The notes under the pieces were generated by a model. That model worked only from the letters and a program-made list of their open reading frames with translations, had not been told where the DNA came from and did no database searches. A stretch of DNA of 64,000 bases from contig ML978127.1 of NCBI GenBank assembly GCA_010015805.1, forward strand, positions 1,736,001 through 1,800,000, written 5' to 3'. Source of the stretch: Rhizodiscina lignyota (Eukaryota; Ascomycota; Dothideomycetes; Aulographales; Rhizodiscinaceae). A program made the translations under genes and the position numbers. How positions within the stretch are numbered: position 1 is the stretch's first letter; each line of letters begins with the position of its first letter. Below, in pieces: positions 23,401 to 33,876 of the stretch.

Positions 23401-24595
23401 CACAGGCAGCTTGCGAAGAAGCTGTCGGAGCAATAAAAGAGGAAGTGCAAAAATTAGTTGCGAGCCCTGAGGATCCACAAGAGTATCTGGAATGGCTGCG
23501 TGGCATTTTTGGTGGTGACGATGGCCATGGCACGAGAAATCTTCTCGGGCTGCACCATTGGCAGAAAAAGCCTCAAGAGCTGGTGCATAAATGGGAAGGC
23601 ATGGAGCTCAGCGGAATGTTGGCTCAGCTGTGGGCTGATCAGCAGTGTTACGTGAGTACAATCATTCCAGAGACTAAGAGTTGTTGCCTAGAAAGCTAAC
23701 ACAGTCGAACAAGGTTACTGCGGGGCCGAAAGATATTGCTGAAGAAGTCGATTGTGAAAACGAAAACATCTACTGCGATCCTGACGGATGGATGGCGCAA
23801 GCACTCTGCTATGACGGCGAGGACCAAGACAACACTAGGCTCTGGGGTCACAAACACCTGGATGAATCTCCGTGGGAAATGACACTGAAGAGAATCGCCG
23901 AGGTGTCATACAAGGCCTACAAAGCTGGGGCTAAACCAGGCATATCTCATCCCGGAGCGCTTGTTCTTGACATTGGTAATATCTCGCAGGGCAAATTCGT
24001 ACCAGAACCTGCCTTGCCAGTATGCGCCAGCGAGACCACCGTCATCGAGGATTGGGATCAAGATGCAGACCACTTTTTCCCAAGCCACTGCGGCAATCGA
24101 TTTGGTAACGAGACCGAGGCTTTTTGGAATGCCAGCAACTTTCAGAATTCAGAACACAAAAAATTGGTTTTCGAGTTGATTGTTGACGAGTGGAAGGATA
24201 AGAGTGATCGCGTAGCTACCTTCGCAAAGAGATCTTGCACAGCTTACTACATTTTGATATGGCCAGAGAACAGGACGTACGACAAGGAACACCTCTACGA
24301 GCAGGGCAAGAGATTGTGTCAAGAGATGACACCAATTTTCGACAAGTTACAAGAACCCTGTGACGAGCCCACAATCAACCAGGAGTTCTGCGACAAGCTC
24401 AACTTCTATCACGCCAACAACTATTTAGATCTCAATTCACACGATGACAGCCATCGTGGTGAGAACAAGCGCTTCCTCACCGCAGTTCATCATATGATCA
24501 CGATGTGCAATGACAGATGGGGGACTGACATGGAGAAGGAAAAAGAGGGCAATTGCGCTATATGGCGAGATAGAGAGGAGCCGGATGAGTGTTAG
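20415..24595 (+). CDS. orphan type II membrane or secreted protein with acidic repeat region
   Basis: Five exons give 1310 residues; introns are 20853-20909, 23089-23168, 23279-23336 and 23652-23704, all GT-AG and phase-consistent. Residues 1-93 are polar and basic. 94-116 is a membrane span (LLYYWVILVQILGPFVASA). About 345-500 is a long Ala/Gly-rich hydrophobic region. A proline-rich (PPPRPPR) and His-rich stretch follows. About 630-840 is a Glu/Pro repeat (EEETPESEEETP type). The last about 430 residues carry many cysteines and several N-glycosylation sequons (NLT, NNT, NIS, NET, NAS, NRT). Sequons and cysteines on the C-terminal side suggest that end is luminal or extracellular, so type II topology is likely (inference). 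A second in-frame ATG lies at 20433. No named domain is recognised. Confidence 0.78.
22600..22920 (+). repeat. coding tandem repeat, acidic Glu/Pro units
   Basis: Repeated 15- to 24-base units based on GAGGAAGAGACTCCT encode EEETP, EEAP and PESEE blocks inside the orphan membrane protein. Copies vary in order and length, which suggests unequal exchange or slippage. The opposite strand is open for long stretches (Ser-rich), a by-product of the repeat. Confidence 0.85.
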
Positions 24596-25721
24596 CATGA
24601 ATCAATCATCAATTTAACATCGTTTCCGTTCGGCAGCTGTATGAAGTAGCTAGCATAGACACAGCGAGGACTGCTTAATCGCACTTGGTGTAGATAAGTC
24701 TGATAAGCACATAATTGACCCTTTACTTTAGTGAGTGTGTCAAAAGGCTCTGCCTTTGTCGTATTATTGCATCAGTCACTCGTACATAAGAAACGAGGCT
24801 CTTGACGCGAGTTGGCAGGTCGACTGGGACATGCCGGGGACATGAGTTAATGTTAAGCGGTAATAAAATTGCATATGACTGGATTCTACGCTGTGGGGGA
24901 GCATGAATTTAGGGGCGGTGAGATGCGCTGATACACTGTTCATCAGAATTGAGCTTGACTTTGCCCGCATGTTCTGTTCTCGCTTCAGTGGACTCCGTGC
25001 AACGCCGAACATGGCTTCAGCTTCTCGCAGCTTGACAGGGAAATATACTTTCTGAAGGGTTGGTAATACTCTTTACCAAATGTACCTATGGCATAAATTA
25101 CTCTATCAATGCAACTACAATGAAAATGAGCGAGACGTTACCATCGGCACACGCAGAGAAGAAACAGATTCTATGTTCTCTCACACATGGGAAGATCCGT
25201 GTAATGTGAAACTGTAGAAAATGATACTGAGGGGTCTGCGAGGGATGTCACTATTGAATGTCCGCAAGTTCGGCAACTGTGGAATGTACTATTTCGTGTA
25301 TCTTCAGAGTGTGTGCACCCATGCTACTTGGAAATAGCTGAATCCCAGCTTCCATGGGTCTGAATATGACCGTTTCAAATCGACAAAGTGAGAACTCCGC
25401 GGAAGAATGTATTATCATGCAATCCGTTGACAGGAAGTCATATGAGCGGAGGCCATTTCCCCACCAACTGAGAGATGTGTATCCTGAAACGCCATCGTTA
25501 ATGTATTATTTGAAGGGAGTGAAGATATATTACGTAGGTTTTCCCTTGGATGATGTTGAAAGCCGGCTCCGAGTACGCAAGTTCGACTAGTGCTGCAGTG
25601 ATCCTCGAGACAATGGAGAAGTGGCGGTGCTTTACGTCCTCACTCAAAATGGGAATGTTTGGCTCGACGTTTGGAGCTTGAGTGAAAGACTTCGCCTTCG
25701 GCCCAGCTCCTACGTGGAAGC
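24596..25721. other. 1.1 kb intergenic region
   Basis: Convergent spacer between the orphan membrane-protein gene and the DUF7730-like gene. I see no supported gene, repeat or RNA. Confidence 0.45.
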
Positions 25722-26786
25722 TCATTCGAGATTGCAGCCCATTTTTATGGAACGATAGATATTTATAAGCCCTCCATGCGGACAATGACGAAGAAAGCTG
25801 TGAAGGTATTGAGCAAACTCAATCGACGGACCTGGCGGCATTTCCCCTTGACCAAAGCCATCATCTCGCTTCATGACGTGGGGAAACAGTTTGAAAACCC
25901 GCGTATGGGTGTCATGCCATTCTGAGGCTGCCGCATGGAGCTTATGGTAATGCTCTGACCTACAATACTCGAGGAGGCTAGTCACAAACTGGATTAGGGC
26001 CTCGCGCGCTACTGCTAGGCTCTGCAGGTTGGTGTGAGAGGTTGTGACTGTTGTGAGTGTGCTCCAGTAAGCATCCGTTTCTACAGCTCTCAAAAAAGCT
26101 TTGTTAAAATCCGACGATAAGTGGTAACTGACGCCAAGTCTCTGAACGAGAGTGCGAGCCCGTGGGGAGAGGAGGTCGTGAAACATATCAAGCTGGCCAC
26201 CGTTACCAATGATCTCGAAGGCACACCTGTCGTAAAGAAACGGCAACGCTTCCTCATAGACTTGTCGGCATGTTCGCAATAAGGCCGTATATCTTCCATT
26301 ATTCGGCGGCCACGCGGAGTACCGCAACGTCTCAGAGTGCTCAGCAACAAGCCGACGTTCGGGTTGAGGCATAGCGCAGGCATCAAGGGTGACTCCTCTC
26401 ATGATGTAGTATTCGCATAGATTCTCATCGTTATCCCAATCCCAATCACAGCTGTGAACCCTAAGCTTGAAGTATTCCGCGTAGATTTGGTTGCGGAGCT
26501 CACCGGAGAGATCCAGGAAGGAGATGCGGCGAGAGTCGAGCATTTCAACACCCACCGAAGAAGAAGTATTTGACTGTTGCGCTGACAAGGTTCCTAGGTC
26601 TTCCGAATGTTGTTGAGAAGCTTGATAGGAATCGATGGAGCTGCCTGCCGCCATGAGATCTTGAGCTGCCGGCCTTGAAGACTCCGAAGGCCACAGGGGT
26701 AATTCGGAGCGTACTCTCGCGTAACGCAGACGCGGAAAGTTGTCAGATGACGCTGGGGGAAAGTCAGGCGTCATGTCGTCTTCCAT
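25722..26786 (-). CDS. DUF7730/F-box-like domain protein
   Basis: A 354-residue single-exon gene. The N-terminal 85 residues are polar and disordered. From about residue 88 it shows the pattern common in large dothideomycete families: ISFLDLSGELRNQIYAEYF, then about 80 residues later LLRTCRQVYEEALPFLYDRC followed by a short hydrophobic strand. The first block resembles a degenerate F-box (L..L..E.RN.IY). The second is the R.CRQ.Y.EALP.LY signature of DUF7730-type proteins. By analogy it may be a substrate adaptor, but no ubiquitin-ligase function is shown. It is divergent from the royal-jelly-like gene. Confidence 0.75.
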   Translation of the reverse strand: MEDDMTPDFPPASSDNFPRLRYARVRSELPLWPSESSRPAAQDLMAAGSSIDSYQASQQHSEDLGTLSAQQSNTSSSVGVEMLDSRRISFLDLSGELRNQIYAEYFKLRVHSCDWDWDNDENLCEYYIMRGVTLDACAMPQPERRLVAEHSETLRYSAWPPNNGRYTALLRTCRQVYEEALPFLYDRCAFEIIGNGGQLDMFHDLLSPRARTLVQRLGVSYHLSSDFNKAFLRAVETDAYWSTLTTVTTSHTNLQSLAVAREALIQFVTSLLEYCRSEHYHKLHAAASEWHDTHTRVFKLFPHVMKRDDGFGQGEMPPGPSIEFAQYLHSFLRHCPHGGLINIYRSIKMGCNLE

Positions 26787-26902
26787 TGTGAGTTTGGACG
26801 GCGAGGTTCGTAACCCGACGCGGGAAGAAAGATTTTGAGCACTTGTTGTTTGTGGTGAATTGGAGATTTCAAGGTTCGAGGTTTAAGAGTTTAAGCTTAA
26901 AT

Positions 26903-26920
26903 TGTGGCGTCGACGCCACA
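26903..26920. promoter_or_regulatory. perfect 18-base palindrome
   Basis: TGTGGCGTCGACGCCACA reads the same on both strands. It sits in the divergent promoter, about 120 bases from the DUF7730-like start, and could be a dimeric factor site or a hairpin. The function is not shown. Confidence 0.5.
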
Positions 26921-26937
26921 CCCGCTAAACATCATAG

Positions 26938-26951
26938 TTAGGGTTAGGGTT
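26938..26951 (+). repeat. interstitial telomere-like repeat (TTAGGG)2TT
   Basis: Two full TTAGGG units plus TT lie in the divergent promoter about 150 bases from the DUF7730-like start. Such short copies can be binding sites for Tbf1/TRF-type Myb factors, or scars of repair; neither is shown here. Confidence 0.7.
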
Positions 26952-27300
26952 GTCGACCCCTATCCTTGCCCTTTAAATTATTGATCCCCTCTCCCCTCTT
27001 TGCCCCCTTGCTCCAGATCGTCAAACTCCAGGCGGAGAATGGCCATCGACTACAGGCACAATGCAGCCGGAAAACTATTGCGGCAACACTGCGGAGACTG
27101 GTGCGCTTGGTTCCTGTCAATCAAATGGCTGGAATTACCATCCATGACGTGGAGAAAGCTTGATTCCATGACGTTCACAACGGCAATTGCTCCGTTGCTT
27201 GATGGTTGGATATTGGTTAAGTATAGCGGTGTCCTCGAGTTTCCCAACAATTTCCTGGAGTCTTCTCTTGATCTCCTTTCGTCAGAATCCGAAAGGCACA

Positions 27301-28619
27301 ATGTCGCGTTTCTTAGCAGTTGCTTTAGCCGCGCTTCTCCAATTATGCACCAGCCAGAGTCTTACAACTGACCCTGGAGTTTACGGACCAGAGCTCGAAA
27401 TTGCGCATCTATACTACGATGAATGGCCTACTGGAATAGCCGTCTCTTCAACTGGTCGCATGTTCTCCAATTATCCGCCTGGTCTCGATGCCGCCAACCT
27501 CAACGACGGTAAGAATGGCAAGTACACTGTCGCAGAACTCGTCTCAAACACAACCGAACGTCCATATCCGTCTGCCGAGTGGAATAATCCTCCTGGTGGA
27601 AGCATCAATTATACCACCAACCCGCCATCTGGAGCTAATTATCCTAATTATCTTATTGGTGTGCAGTCCGTAGTCGTCGATCCGGCAGATAGGCTCTGGA
27701 TCCTCGACACTGGGCGTGCACTGCTCCCAGACTCGTCTGCGCTAGTTCCATCCTCTCCTGGAGGGCCAAAGCTCATCGGCGTCGACCTGCACGACAACAA
27801 GATTTTCAAGACCATTCTGTTTCCGCCGACGGTCGCATACGCGGACTCATATCTCAACGACATCCGCTTCGACTTGCGCTCTTCCCTGACCTCTTCCGGG
27901 AAAGGCATTGGATACATCACTGACAGCAGCACGGAAGGCCGGAACGGTCTCATCGTCGTGGACCTTGGCTCCGGCGAATCCTGGCGCTATCTCGACACTA
28001 ATCCGACTGTGCGACCCGAAGGCCAGTTCCTCGCATTCTTGTGGGGAACATCATTGTACTCTCTGCCCAGTCCGAATGCCTCGCTCGCGCATATCAACTT
28101 CGGCTCCGACGGAATCGCGCTGGGTGCGGACGGCGAGGACTTGTATTGGGGCGCTGTGGGATCACGGTACATGTACTCGATCCCGACAAGCGCGTTGAGA
28201 GCGCATGGCGGGCCAACCGATGAGATTATGGCTCAATCTGCTGTGCGGAATCGCGGCCAGAAAGGTGTGAGCGATGGCTTCGAGACCGATAGCAATGGCC
28301 GCATCTACGTCGGGAACTTTGAGCAAAACGCGGTTAATTTCTACGACCCCAAGAATGGGACGGTGGAGACATTTGTTCGAGACCCAAGACTCAATTGGAT
28401 CGATACGAGTAGGTCCCCTTTTGTATTGTGAACCGATTAGATTTTTGCTGACGATTGTGTCCAGTGTCCGTTGCGACAGACGGGTATCTGTACTTCACTA
28501 ATAATCAACTAGCTTTTAGTGCGGCATACTGGCCGGGAACGGATCGTAGGAAGAAGCCTTACACGCTGTTCAGAGCGAAGCTACCTGAAGGCGGAACAAA
28601 AGTAACTCAATCATCTTAG
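27301..28619 (+). CDS. secreted major-royal-jelly/Yellow family protein
   Basis: A 420-residue protein with a signal peptide (MSRFLAVALAALLQLCTSQS) and the six-bladed propeller of the MRJP/Yellow family, known in many ascomycetes. Evidence includes YDEWPTGIAVSSTGRMF near the start, VVVDPADRLWILDTGR, DLHDNKIFKTI, YLNDIRFDL, YITDSS..GLIVVDL and DGFETDSNGRIYVGNFEQ. One intron at 28409-28464 joins NWIDTMSVATDGYLYFTNNQL, a conserved last blade. The open frame begins at 27187, but the ATG at 27301 gives the signal peptide. Several NxS/T sequons support secretion. Some relatives bind or oxidise small amines or act as lactonases; no function is assigned. Confidence 0.9.
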
Positions 28620-29256
28620 TTCCGACGAGAAGCTCATGAGGCGGCTGTACATATTCAGTTTGATCAGTCAAGGGAACGAGGAGAGAGCTGATGAACGATG
28701 GGTGTAATGTGTCTCAGAGTAATACCATTTCAGAATTCCGCTGTATGAAACTAATAATCCCAAGTCAATAGTATAACCGCCCAAACAGCAATCTTGTGAA
28801 ACCAAGCAGCCATTTCAACAAGCCATTCAGAACAGCCATGTGCAGAGAACACTTCTCCCACGGTCGCTGTGCGCAAAGCCAACTCTATCCGCAAGGAGAG
28901 TCGAAGCCAAGCGCTCAAGAGGCTGTGAAAGAGTAACATGCTCTACAAGTGTGAACACTACCCCGCTCGAAGTCTAAAAGATTCTTGACAGCGAAGCCAA
29001 CTCAACCCGAGAGGAGTCAAAGCTTCAAGCCCAAAGAGAATCTATCGATCGACGAGGAGGCAAGGGCAAGAACCGTACGTGAAAGGAAGTCGCAATTGAA
29101 AGCGGAACAGAAATCAAACAAGACCCCAATCCCAAACGCCATGCTGAATGCCCAACAGAACCCAAAACAACCAACAGTCAATACCAATGCTTTCAAACGT
29201 AAAAGGTGAGCTCATCGAGATCCACGCACGGCAACTCCCTAGCGCATCTCTAGTTT
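28620..29256. other. intergenic region with a doubtful small frame and a short duplicated block
   Basis: Apart from the small frame listed separately, there is an imperfect duplication of about 35 bases: 28873-28908 and about 28991-29030 share the core GCCAACTC and flanking purine-rich sequence. Confidence 0.4.
28985..29209 (+). CDS. doubtful small basic frame, possible exon
   Basis: A 74-codon stop-free frame starting at a TTG, rich in Lys/Arg/Gln/Asn, with a charged core (SIDEEARARTVRERKSQL) and a basic end (NAFKRKR). It is preceded by a good acceptor (TTCTTGACAG) and overlaps a good donor (AAAAG|GTGAGC) at its end, so it could be an internal exon. I could not find a partner exon with matching phase. 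It is kept because composition and splice-like edges are not random, but it may be spurious. Confidence 0.25.
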   Translation: MTAKPTQPERSQSFKPKENLSIDEEARARTVRERKSQLKAEQKSNKTPIPNAMLNAQQNPKQPTVNTNAFKRKR

Positions 29257-32200
29257 TCAATATCTTCCAAACCTCCCACTGCGTCCGCTCTCCGAGTCAC
29301 TGATTCCCTCCCACGGCAACTCTTCCTCGCTGTCGCTCTCATTCTCTCTATTCCGTGCGCCCTCAGCCTCACTGCTCTCCTCATGAAAACTCTGCACCAC
29401 AACTCTCTTTCCACTCCTTGCCCTCTCCTTCGCCTCTTTCGGCTCCACACCAACACTCATGAGCGTCTCTTCGACCTCGCGTGTCACTTCCTCACCACCT
29501 TTCCCATCATCCTGGTTTTCACTGCGCAACTGCCCCGCCTCCTTCTGCCCCTCAAGCACATCCATGAGCGCATAGATCTGCACACTCCTCTTCCCAATCT
29601 CCTCGTTCAGATCATTTATGCGTTTCTGAACTCTCTCCCTCTTTCGGCGTCCCAGGCCCGGATCCATCTTCTCCAGCGCTCGTGTGGCGGCGAGGAGTTC
29701 GAGTTTCGCATGTGCGACTTCGTCTTGCATCTCCTTGAGCACGAGGGCCAATGCATCCACGGGAGATTGCGCCGGCCGCATTGTGGCGTCTGGATCTGTC
29801 TGAGGGCCATCTGTGACTGGCACTGGAGTAGGGATAGTTGGCTCAGCTGGAGTGGGGTGGCCAGCGGGGATAGAAGAGGAGGCGGCACGGTGGCATATGG
29901 TGCAGTTCGCTGCGTCATGGGGAGCAATCTCATTGAGGAGATCTTGAGCAGCAGCGGAGAGCGTTGGACGTCCGTCTGCGTCTAGGATGGCTGGGGGGAC
30001 GCGCATCGTGATATCGGGTAAAATAAAAGCAGATGTCATTTCCGTAGGTCCGCTGCGACGATGCCTTTGGATATGGCTGAGCGCTGAGCGTGAGGTATGA
30101 TGCGTGGAATCTGCGACTTCATTCGCATCTTTCGCACTGGTAAATGTGACATTGCCAGTGATGTCCTTCAGGGAAGATTTGCGCGGAAGAGGATTCGATG
30201 CTGATGTAGTTGAGCGCACAGTCTCGTTTTGCTTCTCAGCGTTCTGCATGGCAAGCCTGGCGGCTCTGCGGTTTGCGATGTGCTCTTCTTCGAGTCTCTT
30301 TCTGATATTGGCAATCTCTTTGGGATCCATCCAGCTCAATAGAGTCTGGTCAAGAGGTGGCGGCTCGAGAATCGATGGGACAGCCAGTGCTCCGCTGCCA
30401 TTTGCGCCATGCATGTATGCCGAACGAGTGCCAGGTGGAGAGAGATCAAGATCCGTCGTGGATTCGTTGTCATTAAGCTCGGTATCTTTTGTATGATTCG
30501 CAGAGAGGAGGGGAGCAGAAGAACGACGCTCATGGTTCGAAAATGTGGTCGTATCGCCTCTTGATTTGTTCTTTGAACCTGAACGGAGGCGCTGGTTGTT
30601 TTGATGTGCACCATCCAGATTTCCGCTCGTTACGCGAGACTTGCGAGGGCGCTCTTCCTGAGTATCAGCAGCTGAAAATATGGTTTTCGTTCGAGACTTG
30701 GACGGGTTAGATCTTGGAGCGAAGGGTTGTGTATCCTTCGTAGGACCTTGCATTTCCGGCTGTGTCGGTCCTATGTTCTGCTCGTCGTTGGGAGATCTTT
30801 TCTCAAGTCTCTCTAATTTTGCACGGAGGCGGGCTTCCTTTCGTGACCATCTCAGTGATTCTTCCTCGTGCCTTGCCATGAGCTCCGCAAGCTGTTCGTG
30901 CAGCTGTGTCTCTTCGTCCGTGCCGATTCCAGAGTCTTTCCTGCTCAGGTTCTTGCTGCGTGCCAACTGCCCCTTCAGTTGCTCATTCTCACGTCTGAGG
31001 GTATCACTAGCCTGACCGAAAGACAGGACTTGAATTTGGCGGGTAGTCTCGTCGAGCTTCTGGATGCGATCCTTCATTTCCGTTTCTCTATTATTCCATC
31101 TGCGCAATTCCTCTTCGCGGTTACTCTTCGCCTCAGCTAATTGAGTCTTGAGCTCGGTATTCTCGGATTGCAATTTCGCATGCTCAGATTGAGCCTTCTT
31201 CTCCGCCCTACGGCGAACTTCGACTTCGCGGAGTTGAATTTGCTGCGTCTCTTCCATGTACTGAGTGCGAATGTTCGTCAATTGGTCCTTCAGATGTTGG
31301 TTCTCTGTGACAATAGCACGTTCAGACTTGCCAGCATTGCGACGAAGCTCGTCATTCTCCTGCATGAGGGCTTCATTTTCTGCGCGTACGGCATCGACTT
31401 CGCCACGGAGAGTCTCATTCTCTTTCTGCAATGCCTCCTTCTCGCCTTTGAGCTCTTCTGTATTATAAAAGGCGACGCCAAGCTGTGTGACCAAACCATC
31501 ACGCTCCTCGGTGATCCGCTTCGTTGCGATTTCGCTAACCGAGATTTTGCGCTCCGCACGGTCGAGTCGATTTTGCAGAGACTGGACGGTTGCTTCGAGT
31601 TTGGCCTTTTCGACTTGTAGATTCTTCTGTGCCTTCCCCTCATCGCCAGACGACCCAAGCGCGCTGTCGCTGCGTCGATGCTTCTCCTGGGCTTCCAACT
31701 CAGCCTTGAGCTCTATAATCTCATTCTCGTATTCCTCAACGCGACGATCAGAGTCTGCTTTATCCTGCTCCAGCTGCGCAATCTTCTCTTTCAACAACTG
31801 AAGAGATGCGAAGATAGCTTTCTCATCTTCTGGAACAGGAACATTCTCGACTGGGAGGTGGTGAGGCGCAGTATCGTTCTGCAGGTGAGAACTCGAAGGG
31901 CGCAGGAAGCGAGAGCGAGGTCTGGAGGTGCGCGAGAAGACTGGTGTGCCATCTTTGTAGACTCCTGACATTAGTTCGGTGAGATTGGGTAGGTCTGGAA
32001 GCATGAATGACTGTTGGGTAGCGCCAGGCGCTGAGCGAGGTGTGCTGATGCGCGAGCGCTGAGGCGTTGCTGAGGCGACTTGTGTTTGACCTATGGCTTG
32101 TTTATTGGGTGTGGTGGAAGCTGTAGCAGGTCTATGACGAGATTGAACGGTACCAAATCGCGTGTTTCTGGCCGTTAAAGTGACTGTCTGCGGACGCTGT

Positions 32201-32913
32201 TCGCCCAAGAATGATTCTTCATCCTCAGCAGAGACCTTGGCGTGCAGATCCGTCAGCCGCGTTCGTCGCCTTTCGAGGCCGTTGGTCTTGCTGGGTGAGG
32301 ATTTGTTGGATCGCGGTGCATTGTAGGAGTCTGTCTGGAGAAGTGTCGATGCGCGTCGAATCTGCGCGTCTTTCCGTAGAGTTGCTCGCTCCTGCCCGTC
32401 GACTTTCCGTGCGGTTGCACGCTCTATGGGCGGCGTTGCTGTGACCTCGTAGAGACTGTCATTGTTTATGCTGAGGTACGCTTGAGGTGACATGTCGGAG
32501 TGTGTGAGTCTGCTCGGAGTGTTTTTCGTGCTCCGCTTGGGGCCTCGACCAAGCTCAATAGACATGCTACTGTCGTCGGATGTCGCGTCTCTATCGAACC
32601 CAGAAAACGGTTCGCGTTTCACCGCGGATGTGTTGATGCGTGATTGAGGCTCTGGAGGATTGTAGTAGCGGAATTTCTGAGCTGTAGAGCGGAGGGCAGG
32701 ATATGGGAGCGAGGTCTCGTCCAAGTGACGCGTCGATTCGAGTATCTCTTGCGAGTTGAGACCAAAGCTTGAGGCGGTGGCATGCTCATTGCTGAGATTG
32801 ATTGAAGGAGGTCGTCCAATTGAACTCTGTAATTGTTCAAGGTCGTGGTTGAGGTCTCTTATTGACTGCTTGTTGGATCGGCCATGCGACGAACTGGATG
32901 AAGAGGTTGACAT
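29257..32913 (-). CDS. spindle pole body scaffold, Ppc89/Cep57-like coiled-coil protein
   Basis: A single-exon gene of 1218 residues. Residues 1-370 are disordered, Ser/Thr/Arg-rich. About 370-720 is continuous coiled coil (EKIAQLEQDKADSDRRVEEY onward). 720-880 is disordered. The C-terminal third has a second conserved block with WMDPKEIANIRKRLEEEH, ITMRVPPAILD, APHDAANCTICHR, and a final coiled coil from SPVDALALVLKEMQDEVAHA onward. This arrangement matches Pezizomycotina proteins annotated as Ppc89 or Cep57-type microtubule-binding spindle pole body components. The assignment is from family memory and moderate; a generic coiled-coil protein is the alternative. The tail is acidic (Ser/Glu/Asp). 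Confidence 0.65.
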   Translation of the reverse strand: MSTSSSSSSHGRSNKQSIRDLNHDLEQLQSSIGRPPSINLSNEHATASSFGLNSQEILESTRHLDETSLPYPALRSTAQKFRYYNPPEPQSRINTSAVKREPFSGFDRDATSDDSSMSIELGRGPKRSTKNTPSRLTHSDMSPQAYLSINNDSLYEVTATPPIERATARKVDGQERATLRKDAQIRRASTLLQTDSYNAPRSNKSSPSKTNGLERRRTRLTDLHAKVSAEDEESFLGEQRPQTVTLTARNTRFGTVQSRHRPATASTTPNKQAIGQTQVASATPQRSRISTPRSAPGATQQSFMLPDLPNLTELMSGVYKDGTPVFSRTSRPRSRFLRPSSSHLQNDTAPHHLPVENVPVPEDEKAIFASLQLLKEKIAQLEQDKADSDRRVEEYENEIIELKAELEAQEKHRRSDSALGSSGDEGKAQKNLQVEKAKLEATVQSLQNRLDRAERKISVSEIATKRITEERDGLVTQLGVAFYNTEELKGEKEALQKENETLRGEVDAVRAENEALMQENDELRRNAGKSERAIVTENQHLKDQLTNIRTQYMEETQQIQLREVEVRRRAEKKAQSEHAKLQSENTELKTQLAEAKSNREEELRRWNNRETEMKDRIQKLDETTRQIQVLSFGQASDTLRRENEQLKGQLARSKNLSRKDSGIGTDEETQLHEQLAELMARHEEESLRWSRKEARLRAKLERLEKRSPNDEQNIGPTQPEMQGPTKDTQPFAPRSNPSKSRTKTIFSAADTQEERPRKSRVTSGNLDGAHQNNQRLRSGSKNKSRGDTTTFSNHERRSSAPLLSANHTKDTELNDNESTTDLDLSPPGTRSAYMHGANGSGALAVPSILEPPPLDQTLLSWMDPKEIANIRKRLEEEHIANRRAARLAMQNAEKQNETVRSTTSASNPLPRKSSLKDITGNVTFTSAKDANEVADSTHHTSRSALSHIQRHRRSGPTEMTSAFILPDITMRVPPAILDADGRPTLSAAAQDLLNEIAPHDAANCTICHRAASSSIPAGHPTPAEPTIPTPVPVTDGPQTDPDATMRPAQSPVDALALVLKEMQDEVAHAKLELLAATRALEKMDPGLGRRKRERVQKRINDLNEEIGKRSVQIYALMDVLEGQKEAGQLRSENQDDGKGGEEVTREVEETLMSVGVEPKEAKERARSGKRVVVQSFHEESSEAEGARNRENESDSEEELPWEGISDSESGRSGRFGRY

Positions 32914-33876
32914 GCTGAGCTAGAGCGCGGAGGCGAGATGCTGCAGCGAAACGATGCTGTCTCTAGGAATTTAAAAGTCCACGCGTCCTTCTTGCACGTC
33001 AGCAAATCCAAAATGAAGTGCAATTGAAGGTCGCGTTGAGCGTGCAAGAGTTGGGGAAGGGAAGACGGGCGTCGAGCTCGCGATTGTTTGTTGTTTGGGT
33101 TTCACGCTTTTGGGACTAGCGCAGTCAGGGGTGCGTTTACCGAATTTTAGCCCTCTCTCCAGTTGGGCGACGAAACGTTTTCACTTCTACGCGTCAGAAT
33201 TCGATTGAGCCGAACAGCTCGTGCGATTGCCGGTTGACTGCCTTTAACCTGAAGCAGACATTGGTTGTACTGGCAGTTTGGACGTGGGAAATCCATCTCC
33301 TGTCGAAAGGTAACCCATTACATCCATCCCATCCGAGGGCACGCCTCTTCTGCTCCAAGTACACGTATCCATTGGTTGTACAAGCCAGCCAAACTCGGGG
33401 CATCACTCCTCTATCGAAATGCGATCTATTCTCTAGCATTGATTAAATTCAGCGGGTCGCGTCTTCTGCTCCGGAGGAGATATTTGTATCGATCGTTTGG
33501 ATTTGCGAAGGCCTCTTCCGGTGAAAAGCTGAGCACGCTCCAGTAGTAGATTCTGTGAGTGATTCCAGTTTCCAGATTACGAAGATAATTCAGAAAACGA
33601 TGTCATTGCACATTATGGGTCTACCAAGGATCCACGGAGAACTCTAAGCCGAGAGAAAGAGAGAAAATTCAAATACGAAAACAATACTACATGAACAACA
33701 TTCCGAACTCCATAACTCCAAGAAGCAGCTCTTTTTTTAATCCTTTCTCAATTTCCATGTTCACCTTTTCCCTTTGGCCACCTCGAGTTCCATTGAGACT
33801 TCCGAAAGCAAACCCAATCTTGTGCTCGCACCTCTGAATGTCTCTTAGATAGTTGTCTGATCAGGCCATGAAACTA
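32914..33876. other. intergenic, upstream of the Ppc89-like gene
   Basis: No gene is supported. The 33.2-33.5 kb part has partial repeats of phrases such as TTGGTTGTAC and GTCTTCTGCTCC, but no clear unit. Confidence 0.4.

Larger units (their letters stand above)
26787..27300. other. divergent promoter region with palindromes and a telomere-like motif
   Basis: The shared upstream region of the DUF7730-like and royal-jelly-like genes. It holds a 12-base palindrome TTTAAGCTTAAA (26890-26901), an 18-base palindrome next to it and a telomere-like repeat, listed separately. Confidence 0.6.

Noticed and set aside
31141-31620. Plus-strand frame of 159 codons
   Set aside because: Lies wholly antisense to the coiled-coil coding region of the Ppc89-like gene.
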